Positions 56,577-64,000 of a stretch of DNA of 64,000 nt are shown piece after piece (the stretch's first letter is position 1; every line of letters starts with the position of its first letter). This DNA is from Sodaliphilus pleomorphus (GTDB lineage Bacteria; Bacteroidota; Bacteroidia; Bacteroidales; Muribaculaceae): assembly GCF_009676955.1 (NCBI RefSeq), contig NZ_CP045696.1:620001-684000 (forward strand), written 5' to 3'. The position numbers and the translations under genes are program-made. Below the pieces are notes generated by a model. That model was not told the origin of the DNA, ran no database searches, and saw nothing but the letters and a program-made list of their open reading frames with translations.

Positions 56577-56912
56577 ATGATAAAGAAAAAGGATATTATT
56601 CCGCCTACGGTATATGACATATACATTCGTGGCGAAGAAGGAAATCTCAACTGCGTCAAGAAAGTCGTAAACGAACTGGCCAGATATTGTGGTGTTACTG
56701 ACTCATGTCCTGACAAGTTATATATTCCGCTGAAATTCATGATGAAGTTATTAGTCGGTTCAGATAATCATTCCGGTTATGTAGTTTCCATGAATACCGA
56801 TGATCCCGAATGTGTTGTCCTGCATACTGAAACGGAAGAACCGCAGTCTATCTGCAATGCTTTCAAGGATTGTTTCATCGACATAGTGATTGATTTCAAA
56901 AAGGCCGGTTAA
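56577..56912 (+). CDS. Hypothetical protein (111 aa)
   Basis: An acidic 111-residue cytoplasmic protein (MIKKKDIIPPTVYDIYIRGE) with no recognised motif and no membrane segment. It starts 12 bases after the nucleotidase gene and is probably its operon partner. Base composition is island-like. The next 105 bases hold a coding-like scrap in another frame (56905-57003, ending NGVTYNLNEQSDLYFLYPKK) that lacks a start. Confidence 0.55.
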   Translation: MIKKKDIIPPTVYDIYIRGEEGNLNCVKKVVNELARYCGVTDSCPDKLYIPLKFMMKLLVGSDNHSGYVVSMNTDDPECVVLHTETEEPQSICNAFKDCFIDIVIDFKKAG

Positions 56913-57017
56913 AGAAAAACGGATCCAGGAAACAAGAATTAATGGTGTAACTTATAATCTAAATGAACAATCAGACTTGTACTTCCTTTACCCAAAAAAG
57001 TAATATTACTGACGGAG

Positions 57018-57782
57018 TTGACAGATGCTAAAGGGAACAAACTGTGGGCTGTAGGTGACACAGTTTACTACATAGCTGATCGTACGACCTATGCCGTAAG
57101 AAAGAGCGTTGTGAAGGAAATCAGCCAGCGTGGGGAACTGTTCATATATGAAATAAAACTAAAACTGGAAAAAGCAAAATCCAGAGACCTGAATTTCAAG
57201 CATAAATTGGCAATCTGCGGAAAGGTTTATGCTAACATTGCCTCGTTCGCATTGCTAACACCACCGGCAAATGACAAAAATGGTATCGACGATTTCACTC
57301 GGAAATTAACAGACAGCACAGTTAAGGCTGTTCCTGTTAAGGACATGAATAGTCAGGGAAAACTCGCTTGCTGCTTATTTAATGAAAAGTTTGAGTCAGT
57401 TGCAAAGTTGGCTGGCCGGTTAGGACTGCCTGACTTGTTTTTCTGTCATACCTCTGAAGAGGACCTTGTATGTGAGTTCTGGAGAAAGGAGCAAACTGAC
57501 AGACCATGTGACCGGGCACTAAATCCCTATTTGTTAATCTCGAAATCAATCACGTGGGAGCACGACTGCAATGTTTCTAGTGTCTGCACGGCCATTGATG
57601 ATAGTTTCAGATGCGTCGTTGACATTTCTACATTTGACCGTGTAAACGAAGAACTGGAGGCAGGTATTCAGCGAGTCATCAAGAAATTCAACCGTTTAAA
57701 TCCTGAGGATGTTCTTCCTTTTGCGTTTAATCATGTCGGACAGTATCCCACGACCTGTAAGAAACTCCCGATTGGTAGATAA
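57018..57782 (+). CDS. Hypothetical protein (about 254 aa), start uncertain
   Basis: A 254-residue frame starting at a TTG. The frame is open for about 50 bases further upstream with no ATG or GTG, so the true start may have been lost. The N-terminal part (LWAVGDTVYYIADRTTYAV) looks like a small beta-barrel, and the C-terminal part ends ENVLPFAFNHVGQ-like (DVLPFAFNHVGQYPT). No family is recognised. It is the last gene before the tRNA-Arg boundary and shares the AT-rich composition of the island. Confidence 0.5.
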   Translation: MTDAKGNKLWAVGDTVYYIADRTTYAVRKSVVKEISQRGELFIYEIKLKLEKAKSRDLNFKHKLAICGKVYANIASFALLTPPANDKNGIDDFTRKLTDSTVKAVPVKDMNSQGKLACCLFNEKFESVAKLAGRLGLPDLFFCHTSEEDLVCEFWRKEQTDRPCDRALNPYLLISKSITWEHDCNVSSVCTAIDDSFRCVVDISTFDRVNEELEAGIQRVIKKFNRLNPEDVLPFAFNHVGQYPTTCKKLPIGR

Positions 57783-57874
57783 TACTCCAGCTACAGAAAG
57801 CATTCCTCTTGCGGACCATCGACAGCACAGGTGAATAACTGACATCCCAAACAGCCCTTTTGCCTTTTTGTCGT

Positions 57875-57896
57875 GTGGTGCATTTGTGGTGCATTT
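57875..57896. repeat. Tandem 11-base repeat near tRNA-Arg
   Basis: GTGGTGCATTT occurs twice in direct succession (57875-57885 and 57886-57896), 57 bases from the 3' end of tRNA-Arg. Short repeats beside a tRNA 3' end are often integrase arm sites or scars of element insertion. No integrase gene or second attachment copy is seen in the window. Confidence 0.4.
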
Positions 57897-57953
57897 GAGA
57901 TAAAAGAAAATAGGCAAGTGGTTAATAATTAACTACTTACCCATCTTCCTAAG

Positions 57954-58027
57954 TGATCCCGTTGGGATTCGAACCCAAGACCCACAGCTTAGAAGGCTGT
58001 TGCTCTATCCAGCTGAGCTACGGGACC
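57954..58027 (-). tRNA. tRNA-Arg (anticodon TCT)
   Basis: A 74-base gene with all four arms: acceptor GGTCCCG pairs with CGGGATC (one G-T), the D arm has AGCTGGATA, the anticodon stem ACAGC/GCTGT encloses loop CTTCTAA (anticodon TCT, reads AGA), and the T loop is TTCGAAT. Discriminator base is A; CCA is not encoded. It marks the right edge of the AT-rich accessory island, as tRNA genes often do. Confidence 0.97.
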
Positions 58028-58175
58028 CCGATAGCTCTCTCCCACGCCGCACTGTGCACTAGGGGGCGTGCACCTGTCAAGCAAGAAGGGAGTTTGGCGA
58101 CTGCAAAGGTAATACAATTTTGCCTTTTGTCAAAATAAAAAAAAAAACCGCGCCCCGCAGGGCGCGGGGTGCTTG

Positions 58176-58472
58176 CTACATGTATTTCTCGAGCAACTGC
58201 ACCATGGTGGCAGCATCGTGCACGCCGGACTCGCGCCACAGCATCTCGCCCTGCTTGAAAATCATGAGGGTGGGCACCGACTGGATGCGGTATTGCATGG
58301 CCAGGTCCTCGGCCTGGTCGACGTCGATTTTCACCACCTTGGCACGGTCGCCTACTTGCTTGCTTATGTCCTCGAGTATGGGGTGCATCATCTTGCACGG
58401 CCCGCACCAGGTGGCAAAGAAGTCGACCAGCACTGGCTTGTCGCTCGCGATTAACTCTTGAAAATTGTTCAT
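58176..58472 (-). CDS. trxA: Thioredoxin
   Basis: A small cytoplasmic disulfide reductase of 98 residues, somewhat shorter than E. coli TrxA (about 108). The active site is FFATWCGPCKMM (Cys at about 23 and 26), and the cis-Pro loop is SVPTLMIF. Codon use is again core-like. It is leftward and separated from lysA upstream by 134 bases, so it may be a separate unit. Confidence 0.93.
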   Translation of the reverse strand: MNNFQELIASDKPVLVDFFATWCGPCKMMHPILEDISKQVGDRAKVVKIDVDQAEDLAMQYRIQSVPTLMIFKQGEMLWRESGVHDAATMVQLLEKYM

Positions 58473-58606
58473 AATGTTGTTCCTTTCTTTCTTGTTGATA
58501 AAAACGGGAGCTTCCTGTGTGGCAAGCTCTTGAAAAATAATGATAACTGTCTACCAAAGCAGCACATATCGTGCCAACGGCAGGCCGTGTCATGAAAAGG
58601 TGACAA

Positions 58607-59758
58607 CTACCGCGAGAAGTGCGACTTGGGCAGGGGGCGCATGTTGTAGCACGAGGCCATGGTCTCGCCATAGGCGCCGGCGCTGCGCAGGGCCACGAGG
58701 TCGCCGCGGCGGGTCACGGGCAGCTTTTCGTCGGTGCCGAAGACGTCGCTCGACTCGCATATGGGGCCCACCACGTCGTAGACGTCGCTGGCCGTGTCGA
58801 CCGCCGCGCTGATGTTTTGTATCACATGGTGGGCCTGGTACAGGGCCGGGCGAATGAGGTCGGTCATGCCGGCATCGAGTATCACAAACTTCTTGTTGCG
58901 GTTCTCTTTCACATAGATCACTCGGGCTATGAGCGTGCCGCACTGTGCCACGATGCTTCGGCCCAGCTCGAAGTGCAGCCGCTGGTTGCGGCGCAGCCTG
59001 AGGTGGCGCTTGAAGGTGTCGAAGAAGTGCTGGAAATCGGGCACCGGATTGATGTCGGGGGTGTCGTAGTCGATACCAAGGCCGCCGCCCACGTTGATGA
59101 GCTCGAAGTGGATGTCGTGGCGGTCGAAATAGTCGAGCAGCCCGTTGACCGACTCGCACAGCATGACAAAGGGCTTCATCTGGGTGATTTGCGAGCCCAC
59201 GTGGAAGTGCAGGCCGCGCAGGTGCAAGTGGGGCAGCTTGAGCGCACGGTCGACAGCGGTGGCCAGCATCTCGATGTTGATGCCAAACTTGTCCTCGGCA
59301 GTGCCGGTGGTGATGTAGCGGTGGGTGTGGGCGTCGATGTCGGGGTTGACGCGTATGGCCACATGGGCCGTCTTGCCTCGCCTGCCGGCCAGCTCGTTGA
59401 TGACCTCGAGCTCGGGCACCGACTCAACATTGAAGCAGAAGATGTCGTGATCGAGCCCCAGGTTGATCTCCCAGTCGGTCTTGCCCACGCCCGAATACAC
59501 CATCTTGCCAGGGTCGAAGCCAGCTGCAAGCGAGGCCTTGATTTCGCCGCCGCTCACCAGGTCGACGCCCAGGCCATTTTTCACGATTTCTTTCAGAATC
59601 ACGGGGTTGCCGTTGGCCTTGATGGCATAGTGCACATCGTAGGGGTAGCCCTTGACCTGGCGGTTGATTTCGTTGAGTGTCTTGCTGAGCAGGCCCATGT
59701 CGTAGTAGTAGAACGGCGTGGGCCACTGCTTGAATTCTTCTAATGGAAAACGATACAT
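58607..59758 (-). CDS. lysA: Diaminopimelate decarboxylase
   Basis: The last enzyme of lysine synthesis: decarboxylates meso-diaminopimelate, with pyridoxal phosphate. The 383-residue fold-type III enzyme has the PLP lysine in HYAIKANGN (about residue 44), a GGGLGIDYD phosphate loop and the active-site Cys in ICESSDVFG. Length is at the short end of the family. The start MYRFPLEEF is chosen over an upstream in-frame Met. It follows hisIE by 75 bases and may be part of the same leftward transcript. Confidence 0.93.
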   Translation of the reverse strand: MYRFPLEEFKQWPTPFYYYDMGLLSKTLNEINRQVKGYPYDVHYAIKANGNPVILKEIVKNGLGVDLVSGGEIKASLAAGFDPGKMVYSGVGKTDWEINLGLDHDIFCFNVESVPELEVINELAGRRGKTAHVAIRVNPDIDAHTHRYITTGTAEDKFGINIEMLATAVDRALKLPHLHLRGLHFHVGSQITQMKPFVMLCESVNGLLDYFDRHDIHFELINVGGGLGIDYDTPDINPVPDFQHFFDTFKRHLRLRRNQRLHFELGRSIVAQCGTLIARVIYVKENRNKKFVILDAGMTDLIRPALYQAHHVIQNISAAVDTASDVYDVVGPICESSDVFGTDEKLPVTRRGDLVALRSAGAYGETMASCYNMRPLPKSHFSR

Positions 59759-59833
59759 GATGTTGCGTGTGAATGTGTGTGTATGTAAAAATGAAAAGAA
59801 TTGCACTGTGAGCGGGCAAAGATGCCCGTGGCC

Positions 59834-60466
59834 TCAGTCGCGGTGCTTGTCGTAGTCGTCTTTTTTCTTGCCGTGGCGGCTCTCGAGGTCGGCCACCACG
59901 TCCTCGATGCGCAGCCCCTTGGCCGAGAGGAGCACGATGAGGTGATAGAGCAGGTCGCTGGCCTCGTATACGAGTCGGCCGTTGGTGCCGTTCACAGCCT
60001 CGAGGGCAGTCTCCACAGCCTCCTCGCCCACCTTCTGGGCCATGCGGTTGATGCCGGCGTTGAAGAGCGAGGTGGTGTAGCTGCCCTGGGGCATCTCGGC
60101 CCGGCGCTTGTCGATGAAGTCTTGCAGGTAGCCCAGAAACTCGAGGCCCATCTCGTTGCGGTCGCCAAAGCAGGTGGCCATGCCCAGGTGGCACACGGCG
60201 CCGTTGGGTATGGCCTGCACGAGCACGGTATCGCTGTCGCAGTCCACGTCGACCGACACGAGCTCCAGGTAGTGGCCGCTTTCCTCGCCCTTGGTCCACA
60301 GCTTGTTGCGGGTACGGCTCCAGAAGGTCACCTTCTTGGTCTTCAACGTTTTTTCAAGTGCCTCGTGGTTCATAAAGCCAAGCATGAGCACATTTTTGGT
60401 GCGCGAGTCTTGCACGATGGCAGGAATCAAGCCACCCATTTTGTCAAAGTCGATATTGCTGTTCAT
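59834..60466 (-). CDS. hisIE: Bifunctional phosphoribosyl-AMP cyclohydrolase / phosphoribosyl-ATP pyrophosphatase
   Basis: Catalyses the second and third steps of histidine synthesis. The 210-residue protein has an N-terminal HisI domain (about 1-105; WTKGEESGHYLELV, the metal-binding DVDCDSD, and a further Cys pair in GAVCHLGMATC) and a C-terminal HisE helical domain (about 115-200; GINRMAQKVGEEAVE). The fused form is usual in Bacteroidota. It is the fourth his gene in the cluster, 66 bases after hisF. Confidence 0.93.
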   Translation of the reverse strand: MNSNIDFDKMGGLIPAIVQDSRTKNVLMLGFMNHEALEKTLKTKKVTFWSRTRNKLWTKGEESGHYLELVSVDVDCDSDTVLVQAIPNGAVCHLGMATCFGDRNEMGLEFLGYLQDFIDKRRAEMPQGSYTTSLFNAGINRMAQKVGEEAVETALEAVNGTNGRLVYEASDLLYHLIVLLSAKGLRIEDVVADLESRHGKKKDDYDKHRD

Positions 60467-60532
60467 CTCTCTAACGTTTATATTTTTTTTGTGTGTGTAG
60501 TTGTGTCGTTATAAGTATCCTGGGCCGCCGGC

Positions 60533-61291
60533 TCACAGTCTCACGTCGATGTGGTGCTGGCTCAGGTAGCGCTTGAGGTCGCCTATGGATATCTCGCCAA
60601 AGTGAAACACGCTGGCTGCCAGGGCGGCGTCGGCACAGCCCTCGCCCAAAGCCTCGGCAAAGTGCTGCATCGTGCCGCCGCCACCGCTGGCGATGACGGG
60701 TATCGAAAGCGCCTCGTGCAGCTGCCGCAGGGCCTTGCAGGCAAAGCCTTGCTTCATGCCGTCGTGGTCCATGCTGGTAAACAGTATCTCGCCGGCACCG
60801 CGCTCCTGGGCCTCGTGAGCCCACTCGAGCAGGTGGCGCCTTGTGGGCTCGTGTCCGCCTCGTGCATAGCAGATCCACTCGCCGTCGGTGTCCTGGCGGG
60901 CATCGATGGCCACCACACACACCTGGCTGCCGAAGGCGGCCGCGATGTCGCCGATGAGCTGCGGGTGCTCGAGTGCGGCCGAGTTGACCGATATCTTGTC
61001 GGCCCCGGCACCGAGCAGGCGCTCGACGTGGGCCACTGTGGCAATGCCGCCGCCCACGGTGAAAGGGATGGCCACCCGCGCAGCCACGCGGCGCACCAGG
61101 TCGACAAAGGTGTCGCGCCCCTCAAGCGAGGCAGTGATGTCGAGATACACAAGCTCATCGGCTCCCTCGTCGCTGTATTTCTTGCCCAGCTCCACAGGGT
61201 CGCCGGCGTTGCGCAGGTTCACAAAGTTCACCCCTTTCACGGTCGCTCCGTCTTTCACGTCGAGACATGGAATGATGCGTTTGGCTAACAT
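60533..61291 (-). CDS. hisF: Imidazole glycerol phosphate synthase, cyclase subunit
   Basis: With HisH it makes imidazole glycerol phosphate and AICAR. The 252-residue TIM barrel starts [15 protein letters not shown] with catalytic Asp11. The second catalytic Asp is in VVAIDARQD (about residue 130), and the phosphate sites are in TVGGGIAT and IASGGGGT. It lies 59 bases after hisA; that spacer contains a short TTGCTATTG-type direct repeat. Confidence 0.95.
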   Translation of the reverse strand: MLAKRIIPCLDVKDGATVKGVNFVNLRNAGDPVELGKKYSDEGADELVYLDITASLEGRDTFVDLVRRVAARVAIPFTVGGGIATVAHVERLLGAGADKISVNSAALEHPQLIGDIAAAFGSQVCVVAIDARQDTDGEWICYARGGHEPTRRHLLEWAHEAQERGAGEILFTSMDHDGMKQGFACKALRQLHEALSIPVIASGGGGTMQHFAEALGEGCADAALAASVFHFGEISIGDLKRYLSQHHIDVRL

Positions 61292-61350
61292 GACTAATAT
61301 ATCTATATTGTTGCTATTGTTGCTATTGTAAAGTCACAACCTCGTCTTGC

Positions 61351-62091
61351 TCACTGCCCTGCCGCTCTCGAGACGTTGAAAGCCTCAAGGGCCTTGAGCG
61401 AGATCTTGTTTTCATATATGGCCTTGCCCACAATCACGGCAGGCACCCCAATGGCATCGAGGGCATAGACGTCGGGCAGGCCGCTCACCCCGCCGCTGGC
61501 GATGAGGCGCAGCCGGGGCAGCCGGGCCAGGATGCTCTTGTAGAGCTCGATCGAGGGGCCTTGCAGCATGCCGTCCTTGTCGATGTCGGTGCTGATGACC
61601 TGGGTCACGCCCAGGGAGGCATAGTGCTCGATGAAGGGCACCACCTGCTGCTCGCTGTCGTCGAGCCAGCCGCAGGTCGATATCTTGCCGTTGCGGGCAT
61701 CGGCGCCCAGAATGATGGCCTGCGGGCCATATTTCCTGAGCCAGCCCTCCATCACCTGGGGGTGGCTCACAGCCACACTGCCGCCCGTGACCTGGCTGGC
61801 GCCGCTGTCGAAGGCGATGTGCAGGTCGTGGTCGGTCTTCAGCCCGCCCCCGAAGTCGATGAGCAGCCCCGTGTGGCCGGCTATGCGCTCGAGCGTGCGG
61901 TAGTTCACTATGTGCTGCGACCTGGCCCCGTCGAGGTCGACCAGGTGCAGCCTGGTGCAGCCCGCGTCCTCCAGGGCACGGGCCACGTCGAGGGGCTCCT
62001 CGTTGTACACTTTCTCGGTGCTGTAGTCGCCTCGCGAGAGGCGCACACACTTGCCGCCCATGATGTCGATGGCAGGAACAATGTCGATCAT
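61351..62091 (-). CDS. hisA: Phosphoribosylformimino-5-aminoimidazole carboxamide ribotide isomerase
   Basis: The ProFAR isomerase of histidine synthesis. The 246-residue TIM barrel starts IDIVPAIDIMGGKCV, with catalytic Asp9. It has LIDFGGGLKT and the second Asp in ISTDIDKDGM, and the phosphate-binding IASGGVSG near the C-terminus. Its ATG overlaps the hisH stop by 4 bases. Confidence 0.95.
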   Translation of the reverse strand: MIDIVPAIDIMGGKCVRLSRGDYSTEKVYNEEPLDVARALEDAGCTRLHLVDLDGARSQHIVNYRTLERIAGHTGLLIDFGGGLKTDHDLHIAFDSGASQVTGGSVAVSHPQVMEGWLRKYGPQAIILGADARNGKISTCGWLDDSEQQVVPFIEHYASLGVTQVISTDIDKDGMLQGPSIELYKSILARLPRLRLIASGGVSGLPDVYALDAIGVPAVIVGKAIYENKISLKALEAFNVSRAAGQ

Positions 62092-62684
62092 AAGTCAATA
62101 AATTTCTTGAGCACAAGCTCGCCCACGTCGCCACTCTTCTCGGGATGGAACTGCGTGGCATAGAAGTTGCCGCGATGCAGCGCCGCGCTGAAGGGCACGA
62201 TGTAGCGCGTGGTGGCAATCGTGTCGCGGCCCACGGGGGCATAGTAGCTGTGCACATAGTACACATGGCGCCCCTCGAGCTCGGCGGGGATGAGCGCGCT
62301 CGCCCCAGCCAGCTCGATAGTGTTCCACCCCATGTGGGGAATCTTCAACTCGGGGCAGGCGCTGTTGTCGAAGCGCTTCACGTCGAGGTCGAATATTCCC
62401 AGCCCCTGCGTGTCGCCCTCCTGGCTCGAGCGGCACAGCAGCTGCAGGCCTATGCATATGCCCAGCACCGGCTGCGTGAGGCTCTTTATCACCGTGTCGA
62501 GCCCCTTGGCGCGCAAGTAGTCCATGGCCGTGGCCGCCTGGCCCACACCGGGAAATATCACCCGCTCGGCGCGGCGTAGCACAGCGGCATCGTCGGTGAT
62601 CACGGCCTCCACGCCTATGCGCTGCAACGCACATTTCACCGAGAACACGTTGCCAGCATTGTATTTGATGATTGCTACACTCAT
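62088..62684 (-). CDS. hisH: Imidazole glycerol phosphate synthase, glutamine amidotransferase subunit
   Basis: Supplies ammonia from glutamine to HisF. The 198-residue class I amidotransferase has the nucleophile Cys in GICIGLQLL (about residue 80) and the His-Glu pair in ATQFHPEKSG. It is the first gene of the leftward hisH-hisA-hisF-hisIE cluster. The start MSVAIIKYNAG is chosen because a near-perfect promoter lies between it and an in-frame Met farther upstream. Other his genes are outside the window. Confidence 0.95.
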   Translation of the reverse strand: MSVAIIKYNAGNVFSVKCALQRIGVEAVITDDAAVLRRAERVIFPGVGQAATAMDYLRAKGLDTVIKSLTQPVLGICIGLQLLCRSSQEGDTQGLGIFDLDVKRFDNSACPELKIPHMGWNTIELAGASALIPAELEGRHVYYVHSYYAPVGRDTIATTRYIVPFSAALHRGNFYATQFHPEKSGDVGELVLKKFIDL

Positions 62685-62693
62685 TTCGTGTGG

Positions 62694-62724
62694 CAAAGTT
62701 ACACGAAAAAGCCTCAAGCACAAA
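62694..62724 (-). promoter_or_regulatory. Promoter of the his cluster
   Basis: On the minus strand TTTG (62721-62724), 19 bases, then TAACTTTG (62694-62701): an exact match to the Bacteroidota consensus. The -7 element ends 9 bases before the hisH ATG. It lies between the CRISPR array and hisH. Confidence 0.7.
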
Positions 62725-62856
62725 ACAAAATCGACCAAACCGCCCATTTTTTTGGCATATCATCACATCCCCGCCCAAAAACGCCACCCCCTACAACCTG
62801 CACGGCAAGGCACTGCATCAACTACACCCCAACACCATTCAAGTATATAGTCTATA

Positions 62857-63875
62857 CACTACACATAGTAGAAATCATAGACTTTAAGTGGCCACCCTCA
62901 CGGGCTTGGCGCATAGAAATATCTACACATAGTAGAAATTATAGGCTTTAAGTAGCCGTATGCATCTTTATCGTTCAGCAGCCAATCTACAAATAGTAGA
63001 AATTATAGGCTTTAAGTAGCCCAAAAACTATGGCAGACCCTACCACTTCAATCTACACATAGTAGAAATTATAGGCTTTAAGTAGCCCGGCACAGGCTAA
63101 AGGCCTCTGCCGAAAAATCTACACATAGTAGAAATTACAGGCTTTATGTAGCCGCTTTGTCATAGTCATAGCTCAAGCCCTCATCTACACATAGTAGAAA
63201 TTACAGGCTTTATGTAGCCATAAAATTGTGCAAAAAAGAGGGACGCAGAATCTACACATAGTAGAAATTACAGGCTTTATGTAGCAGCTTATCTGCGACA
63301 GAAAGAAGTCGTTCTATCTACACATAGTAGAAATTACAGGCTTTATGTAGCCTCGCTGATTACTCCCTGTGGAAGTTCGCATCTACACATAGTAGAAATT
63401 ACAGGCTTTATGTAGCCCGAGTCCACAGGGCGTCGAATATTGCATATCTACACATAGTAGAAATTACAGGCTTTATGTAGCCTCATCAGAGAGACAGCCG
63501 CCGCGCTCTTTCATCTACACATAGTAGAAATTACAGGCTTTATGTAGCCCGACACGATACGCGGCTTGTACAAGTCGATCTACACATAGTAGAAATTACA
63601 GGCTTTATGTAGCCCAAGCGTTTACGCATTTACGCATACAAGTGATCTACACATAGTAGAAATTATAGGCTTTATGTAGCCTTGTTGCTGTGCACGGTGT
63701 CGCAGCGGATCTACACATAGTAGAAATTATAGGCTTTATGTAGCCCATGGTGGCGGAAAAACAGCGCGAGGAATAATCTACAAATAGTAGAAATTATAGG
63801 CTTTATGTAGCCCGGCTGGCACGTCGGTGAGTTGGTCAAATCTACAAATAGTAGAAATTATAGGCTTTATGTAGC
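62857..63875 (-). CRISPR. CRISPR array, 16 repeats and 15 spacers, Cas12a-type (V-A) repeat
   Basis: Sixteen 36-base repeats start at 62857, 62921, 62985, 63051, 63117, 63183, 63250, 63316, 63381, 63446, 63513, 63578, 63645, 63709, 63776 and 63840. The spacers are 28-31 bases. Read on the minus strand each repeat ends AATTTCTAC-TATGT-GTAGAT (a few have TATTT in the loop), the stem-loop handle processed by Cas12a. The array is therefore transcribed leftward and its leader is on the right. The leftmost repeat (62857-62892) is degenerate, as expected for the leader-distal end. No cas gene is in the window. Confidence 0.95.
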
Positions 63876-64000
63876 CTCTTACAAGGGGCGAATTTAAACA
63901 AAATCACTGATATACACAATAGTAGAAAACCTTTCTTTTAAAGAATTTACCCCCACCCCGTAAACGCAAGTTGAACAGCCATATATTCATATAGTTGATT
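63876..64000 (-). other. Leader side of the array, with a decayed repeat-like element
   Basis: At 63910-63930 the sequence resembles the first part of the repeat (ATATACACAATAGTAGAAAA against ATCTACACATAGTAGAAAT) with an inserted base, a mutated stem, and no match in the rest of the repeat. It is 34 bases from the last good repeat, close to a spacer length. The remaining bases to the window edge are AT-rich and presumably the start of the leader. Confidence 0.5.

Noticed and set aside
57954..58027. tRNA-Arg as a clear attachment site with a duplicated 3' end
   Set aside because: I could not find a second copy of the tRNA 3' sequence inside the window.
61304..61330. TTGCTATTG direct repeats between hisA and hisF
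   Set aside because: Only two short copies in a 59-base spacer; likely replication slippage with no clear function.
62857..63875. Reading the CRISPR array in the plus direction with a left leader
   Set aside because: The Cas12a handle forms only on the minus strand, and the degenerate last repeat is on the left.

Overview
This window is a piece of a chromosome from a member of the Bacteroidota, most likely order Bacteroidales. Evidence: promoter elements of the Bacteroidota type (TAnnTTTG at -7, in the best cases with TTTG 19 bases upstream), secreted proteins with type IX secretion C-terminal signals, a Bacteroidales-style menaquinone operon, and a short-form thioredoxin. Coding DNA is GC-rich with strong third-position bias, so long antisense open frames are common and were discarded. 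A family or genus cannot be fixed from the sequence alone.

Layout. 0-4.8 kb: mreC-mreD-mrdA-rodA cell-elongation operon, every junction overlapping. 5-9.9 kb: periplasmic protease HtrA, asparagine synthetase, an EamA transporter and a tiny Cys-rich protein. 10-22 kb: a PH-like membrane protein, a secreted CHU_C-domain protein coupled to a TauE-type exporter, a DUF2156-GNAT fusion, deoD, uvrA, a lone HTH regulator behind an unusual AT-rich stretch, and several small membrane or secreted proteins. 22-25 kb: an ECF sigma factor operon (sigma, probable anti-sigma, secreted protein, outer-membrane barrel). 25-30 kb: a LeuA/CimA-family synthase, miaA and a dipeptidyl peptidase IV. 30-36 kb: a menaquinone operon (thioesterase, menF, menD, menB, menC, menE). 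36-43 kb: a secreted protein, a single-pass membrane protein, a DUF2520 dehydrogenase-like protein and the pantothenate genes panB, panC and panD. 43-50 kb: glnS and a five-gene leftward operon (acyltransferase, metallophosphoesterase, tex, folK, DUF1232). 50-52.7 kb: a large type IX-secreted protein.

52.8-57.9 kb is an AT-richer accessory island ending beside tRNA-Arg(TCT). It holds an AAA ATPase fragment, a small coiled-coil protein, a DUF2779 gene with its middle deleted, an intact PD-(D/E)XK nuclease-like gene, a second diverged DUF2779 tail, a nucleotidase-zinc-ribbon fusion and two unknown genes. 58-62.7 kb: trxA, lysA and hisH-hisA-hisF-hisIE, all leftward.

The right end is a CRISPR array of 16 repeats and 15 spacers. 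Its repeats, read on the minus strand, carry the Cas12a (type V-A) processing handle. No cas gene lies inside the window; the leader, and probably cas12a, should lie just beyond the right edge.

Three things deserve most attention: (1) a repeated hairpin-plus-promoter module placed in tandem before both the leuA-like gene and the menaquinone operon; (2) the nuclease-like gene sitting between two diverged DUF2779 tails; (3) a decayed repeat-like element at the leader side of the Cas12a array, 34 bases from the first good repeat.
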